Of a stretch of 64,000 nt of DNA, positions 60,675 to 64,000 are shown in pieces. The notes beneath the pieces were generated by a model, which had not been told where the DNA came from, ran no database searches, and was given only the letters and a program-made list of their open reading frames with translations. The DNA is from Bacillota bacterium (GTDB taxonomy: Bacteria; Bacillota; Clostridia; Lachnospirales; Lachnospiraceae). The stretch is from positions 186,001 through 250,000 of the forward strand of contig JAEZOB010000042.1 in NCBI GenBank assembly GCA_023414355.1. The letters are read 5' to 3'. Numbering within the stretch: the first letter of the stretch is position 1; each line of letters starts with the position of its first letter. A program made the translations under genes and the position numbers.

Positions 60675-61245
60675 AATTGTCCTCCACCTCATATTATTTT
60701 CTGTCTGAATTGTCTTACCTTAATTACCAATCAAGTATCGAATAAGAAAATATCCAATATGGTTTATTGGTATATTATAACATATCAGGTTAAAACATGC
60801 AAACATTTGTTCTGTTTGTAAATCTGTCCTATGATACAAATCATTATAATTTAATAATGACGTCATATTCTCTTTGAAAAGCTATTGATACAGCATGAAA
60901 AATACGCATGATATATACCCAATGAAGCTTACTATGGATACAATCCTACGACTATCAAAAAAAATAAATAAATTATTTCTTAGCATGTATATAATGAAGC
61001 AATCTACACATAATAATATCGGATACGACATCAGAGCTTTAATTGCATGATGATCACAGACCTAAATTCGAATAAACTCAGTCGTATCCAAAAAAAGAAT
61101 ATAGAGAGCATGTAATTTCGTCTCAAGAATTACAATGCTGCACTGTTCTTGGAGAGTAAGGAGATGATCGCTTTTGGACAGTATTAACGTTCTAGTAATA
61201 TCTCATGATCAAATTGAATAATGCATGAAAATTTGAGACACCAGT
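60675..61245. other. Non-coding spacer with one inverted repeat
   Basis: AT-rich and without a credible ORF on either strand. GGATACGAC (61021-61029) and GTCGTATCC (61081-61089) form a perfect 9-bp inverted repeat around a 51-nt loop. No promoter of quality was seen. Because a strong terminator follows at 61246, a short plus-strand transcript or gene remnant is possible. Confidence 0.4.
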
Positions 61246-61281
61246 AATAAAAGGGGATGTTTTTTAACATCCCCTTTTATT
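61246..61281. terminator. Perfect 16-bp hairpin terminator
   Basis: AATAAAAGGGGATGTT (61246-61261) pairs exactly with 61266-61281 around TTTT, and the A and T tails allow function on both strands. It lies 105 nt past the stop of the minus-strand MscS gene, which it could terminate. Confidence 0.8.
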
Positions 61282-61385
61282 ATTGCTGATATCAATATTT
61301 TAATATTATCTAATATTCATGCTATCTTTCTATTGAGACATAAATTTTGCCTATTCTGATTTTTCTTATGATAGCTATTTACAAT

Positions 61386-62618
61386 CTATCTACTCTGTTG
61401 CATATCATAACCTGTCGGGCTTTGGAAGATTCTAAGTCCAAATTCTTCGGCAATCGAGAAGATATGGTCAAAGATATCAGACTGAATTCTTTCATAATTT
61501 TCCCACTTTGTATCATCCGTAAAAGCATAGATTTCTAGCGGAAGTCCATTCTCTCCCTGAGGAAGCTGGCGTACCAGCTGAGTCATACCCTTGTGCAGCT
61601 GCGGATTACTCTTTAAGTAATTCTCTATATAGACCCGGAAGGTACCGATATTCGTAAGCTGCCTTTTGTTGATTGTTAACTCGTCTTCAGAATTATGTTT
61701 TTTATTATAATTCATCAGCTCTGTCTCTTTCTCTTCAATATAACTCTTCAGCAAATCAATTTTTTTAAACTTTTCAATCATCTCCTGAGTGCAGAAGCAG
61801 ATACTGTTGACATCAATAATTACGGAACGCTTAATTCTACGCCCACCGAACTGCGTCATACCTCTCCAGTTTTTGAAGGAATCGGCAACCAGGGCATACG
61901 CAGGAATTGTCACGATAGTTTTATCAAAATTCTGAACCTTCACAGTATTCAGGGTGATATCAATCACATCTCCGTCAGCTCCGTATTTCGACATCTCGAT
62001 CCAATCCCCAATGCGAAGCATATCATTGGAGGTCAGCTGAAGTCCTGCAATAAAACCAAGGATAGAATCCTTGAATACAAAGGAAAACACAGCTGCCAGG
62101 GCTCCTACCCCACCGATTAAGTAGAGCGGATTCTGTTTCATCAGAATACCAATGACGATAATCCCTACTACAATATAAAAAACTATCTTTACGACCTGAA
62201 GCAGCCCTTTGATGGGTCTTATCTTAGAAATCGGATAATTTCTATAAATATCGTCTATCGCATCAAGCATAGCTCCGACTACAAATAGGGATATAATACA
62301 GATATATACCGCACAGCCCTGCTGGATGTAAACTCTGATATCCTTTGGAAATGCAGTAGAAAAAAGATAAACGATAATTCCGGGTGCAATATTAGTAATC
62401 CTGGAGAATACCTTTCGATCATACATGATGGTATCCCACTGATGCTTATTATGATAAATAATTTTCCTCAGGATTCTTAATAGTATATTTTTCAGAAGAA
62501 TATTTACCATAATGCAGGTAAGCAGGATGATGACCGCAATAATTGCATAGGAAAGATAGATTTCCAGTTGTTTGTTCAAATTTCTGCCCTCGAGCAGGTC
62601 TTTTATATTATCCAGCAT
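61386..62618 (-). CDS. Mechanosensitive ion channel, MscS family
   Basis: A 410-residue protein with about five membrane helices and an MscS beta domain. The pore-lining helix is around GGVGALAAVFSFVFKDSILGFIAGLQL (about 170-197), followed by the beta region DMLRIGDWIEM and IVTIPAYALVADSFKNW. The C-terminal domain is longer than in E. coli MscS, as in YbdG-like members. It protects against hypo-osmotic shock in the family. It diverges from the P-type ATPase gene. Confidence 0.9.
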   Translation of the reverse strand: MLDNIKDLLEGRNLNKQLEIYLSYAIIAVIILLTCIMVNILLKNILLRILRKIIYHNKHQWDTIMYDRKVFSRITNIAPGIIVYLFSTAFPKDIRVYIQQGCAVYICIISLFVVGAMLDAIDDIYRNYPISKIRPIKGLLQVVKIVFYIVVGIIVIGILMKQNPLYLIGGVGALAAVFSFVFKDSILGFIAGLQLTSNDMLRIGDWIEMSKYGADGDVIDITLNTVKVQNFDKTIVTIPAYALVADSFKNWRGMTQFGGRRIKRSVIIDVNSICFCTQEMIEKFKKIDLLKSYIEEKETELMNYNKKHNSEDELTINKRQLTNIGTFRVYIENYLKSNPQLHKGMTQLVRQLPQGENGLPLEIYAFTDDTKWENYERIQSDIFDHIFSIAEEFGLRIFQSPTGYDMQQSR

Positions 62619-62792
62619 AATGATTAACTGCTCCTTTACTTGGATTTACCCTTCCTTATTTTACTATTGTTTCATACAACTGTCAAATCTATAACCTATA
62701 TCGATTACGGTTATAATCGTGTTATGAAACAGTATTGAAGTCATAGAATCTATGCTTTTTAACTAAAAATTAATGACTGGCAATACGATATA

Positions 62793-62801
62793 TGCTATAA
62801 T
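62793..62801 (+). promoter_or_regulatory. Extended -10 promoter of the P-type ATPase gene
   Basis: TGC-TATAAT (62793-62801) is an extended -10 element. The -35 region (TGACTG, 16 nt upstream) is weak. The leader would be about 114 nt. Confidence 0.45.
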
Positions 62802-62921
62802 TATACTATTACTTTGCGGTTTGTTAAGCTATGTACTACTGCTTATTTATTACCGCCAGGCATAAAGTATTGTGTTATATGGAACTATAATTTTAGCAAG
62901 ATTAAACAAGGAGGTATTCTC

Positions 62922-64000
62922 ATGTGGTTTTCGAAATCACAAAGTGATGTTGTGAAGGAATTCGGTGTTAATCCTGCCAATGGCCTCTCCGGCACTGAAG
63001 CAAAAGCCCGTCTGGAGAAGTATGGTTTCAATAAGTTAAAGGGAAAGCCGAAGAAAAGCATTATTTCCCTCTTCCTTTCCCAGCTTAAGGATATGCTGAT
63101 CTATGTGCTGCTTGCTGCAGCGGTTATTACTTTTATTATCGGTGAAATCGCCGATTCCGTGATTATAATGCTCGTCATTATACTGAACGCCGTGATCGGT
63201 GTGATACAGGAATATAAGGCTGAGAAAGCAGTAGAAGCTCTCCAGAAGATGACTACACCCAAATCAGTCGTCCGACGAGACGGTAGCATTCAGGAGATCA
63301 ATTCTGAGGAGGTGGTACCCGGAGATATTATTATTCTGGATGCCGGAAGATTCGTACCTGCCGATCTACGACTGATAGAAAGCGCCAATCTGCAAATTGA
63401 AGAATCTGCACTGACCGGTGAATCAGTTCCTACTAATAAGAATGCTTCTGCTATCTTCTCCGATCCCAAGACTCCTGTCGGGGACAAATCCAATATGGCC
63501 TTCTTATCCACCCTTGTTACCTATGGACGTGGCGAAGGTGTCGTTGTCGCTACTGCAATGGATACGGAAATCGGAAAAATTGCTAAAATTCTTGAGGATG
63601 ATAATGAAGAAATGACCCCTCTTCAAAAAAGACTGGATGAACTTGGACGTATTTTAGGTTTTCTTGCCATTGGTATCTGTGCATTGATCTTTATCATTGC
63701 TCTGATTCAAAAGAGAGATCTCTTTGAGATGTTCTTAACTGCAATCAGTCTTGCTGTTGCAGCTATTCCTGAGGGTTTAGCAGCCATTGTGGCAATCGTG
63801 CTTGCTCTAGGTGTCACACGTATGTCTAAGATTAATGCAATTGTGAAGAAGCTTCCGGCTGTTGAGACTTTGGGCTCTGTTAATATCATCTGTTCAGATA
63901 AAACAGGTACTCTCACCCAGAATAAGATGACGGTGGTAAAGCAATATACTTCCGGACATTTGACTGAGGTTCCACAAACCGGCTCCGATATGACAGCTAC
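62922..64000 (+). CDS. P-type cation-transporting ATPase, 5' part only
   Basis: An open frame from the ATG at 62922 to the window end, 359 codons seen of a likely 870-900. AAGGAGG lies about 9 nt upstream. It shows the N-terminal cation ATPase domain, TGES (165-168), PEGL (283-286) in helix 4 and the phosphorylation site DKTGT (326-330, Asp326). PEGLAAIVAIVLALG is like the calcium-pump group (SERCA/PacL type), so Ca2+ export is likely but not proven. The rest lies outside the window. Confidence 0.93.
   Translation, partial: MWFSKSQSDVVKEFGVNPANGLSGTEAKARLEKYGFNKLKGKPKKSIISLFLSQLKDMLIYVLLAAAVITFIIGEIADSVIIMLVIILNAVIGVIQEYKAEKAVEALQKMTTPKSVVRRDGSIQEINSEEVVPGDIIILDAGRFVPADLRLIESANLQIEESALTGESVPTNKNASAIFSDPKTPVGDKSNMAFLSTLVTYGRGEGVVVATAMDTEIGKIAKILEDDNEEMTPLQKRLDELGRILGFLAIGICALIFIIALIQKRDLFEMFLTAISLAVAAIPEGLAAIVAIVLALGVTRMSKINAIVKKLPAVETLGSVNIICSDKTGTLTQNKMTVVKQYTSGHLTEVPQTGSDMTA

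Noticed and set aside
60933..61089. Inverted repeat GGATACGAC as transposon ends
   Set aside because: Only 9 bp, no target duplication and no transposase remnant.

Overview
The window comes from a low-to-moderate GC, anaerobic, endospore-forming Firmicute, most likely a Lachnospiraceae/Clostridium cluster XIVa relative. The evidence is a full-length pyruvate:ferredoxin oxidoreductase, several small ferredoxins, a GerA-type germinant receptor operon, V/A-type rather than F-type ATPases, a DUF3787 protein and strong AGGAGG-type ribosome binding sites. No rRNA, tRNA, phage, insertion sequence or CRISPR array was seen.

Layout. 0.1-10 kb: a small membrane protein, a His-rich ferredoxin, thymidine kinase downstream of a BMP-family nucleoside ABC importer, a Gx-transporter/NusG-II pair and a divergent ApbE lipoprotein. 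10-19 kb: a BlaI/BlaR1-like regulatory pair with its operator, an Mrp ATPase, an unknown membrane protein plus metallophosphoesterase, a flavin reductase diverging from a small ferredoxin, GNAT and VOC proteins, DUF421 and an M23 peptidase. 19-24 kb: a ger operon in the order A-C-small ORF-B, then a probable structured RNA. 24-40 kb: PFOR, a DUF438 hemerythrin/PAS protein, an APC permease, a gnd-zwf-cyclase operon, a DUF1858 protein, an NMO-like flavoprotein, a HAD-Crp/Fnr operon and an orphan membrane domain. 40-60 kb: two complete, divergently oriented V/A-ATPase operons separated by a LacI-family regulator. 60-64 kb: a PhnB-like protein, an MscS channel and the start of a P-type cation ATPase cut by the window end.

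Main observations. (1) Four redox genes (two ferredoxins, DUF438, DUF1858) each carry a 16-bp TGTGA-N6-TCACA-like site centred at exactly -41.5 from the position predicted by a -10 box. The window encodes a Crp/Fnr-family protein with N-terminal cysteines and an RETVSR recognition helix suited to such sites. I infer a local redox or NO-type regulon. (2) The two V/A-ATPases are not simple duplicates. Gene order differs. Rotor K1 has the full Na+ ligand pattern of NtpK, while K2 has an unrelated first hairpin and lacks those ligands. (3) Two long-hairpin elements, at 24.7 and 60.0 kb, share a conserved apical motif with three compensatory base-pair changes, and in the shared orientation their arm mismatches become G-U pairs. 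They look like copies of a structured RNA or hairpin-element family that I cannot name. (4) A likely non-coding RNA with nested helices and its own terminator lies upstream of the ger operon.
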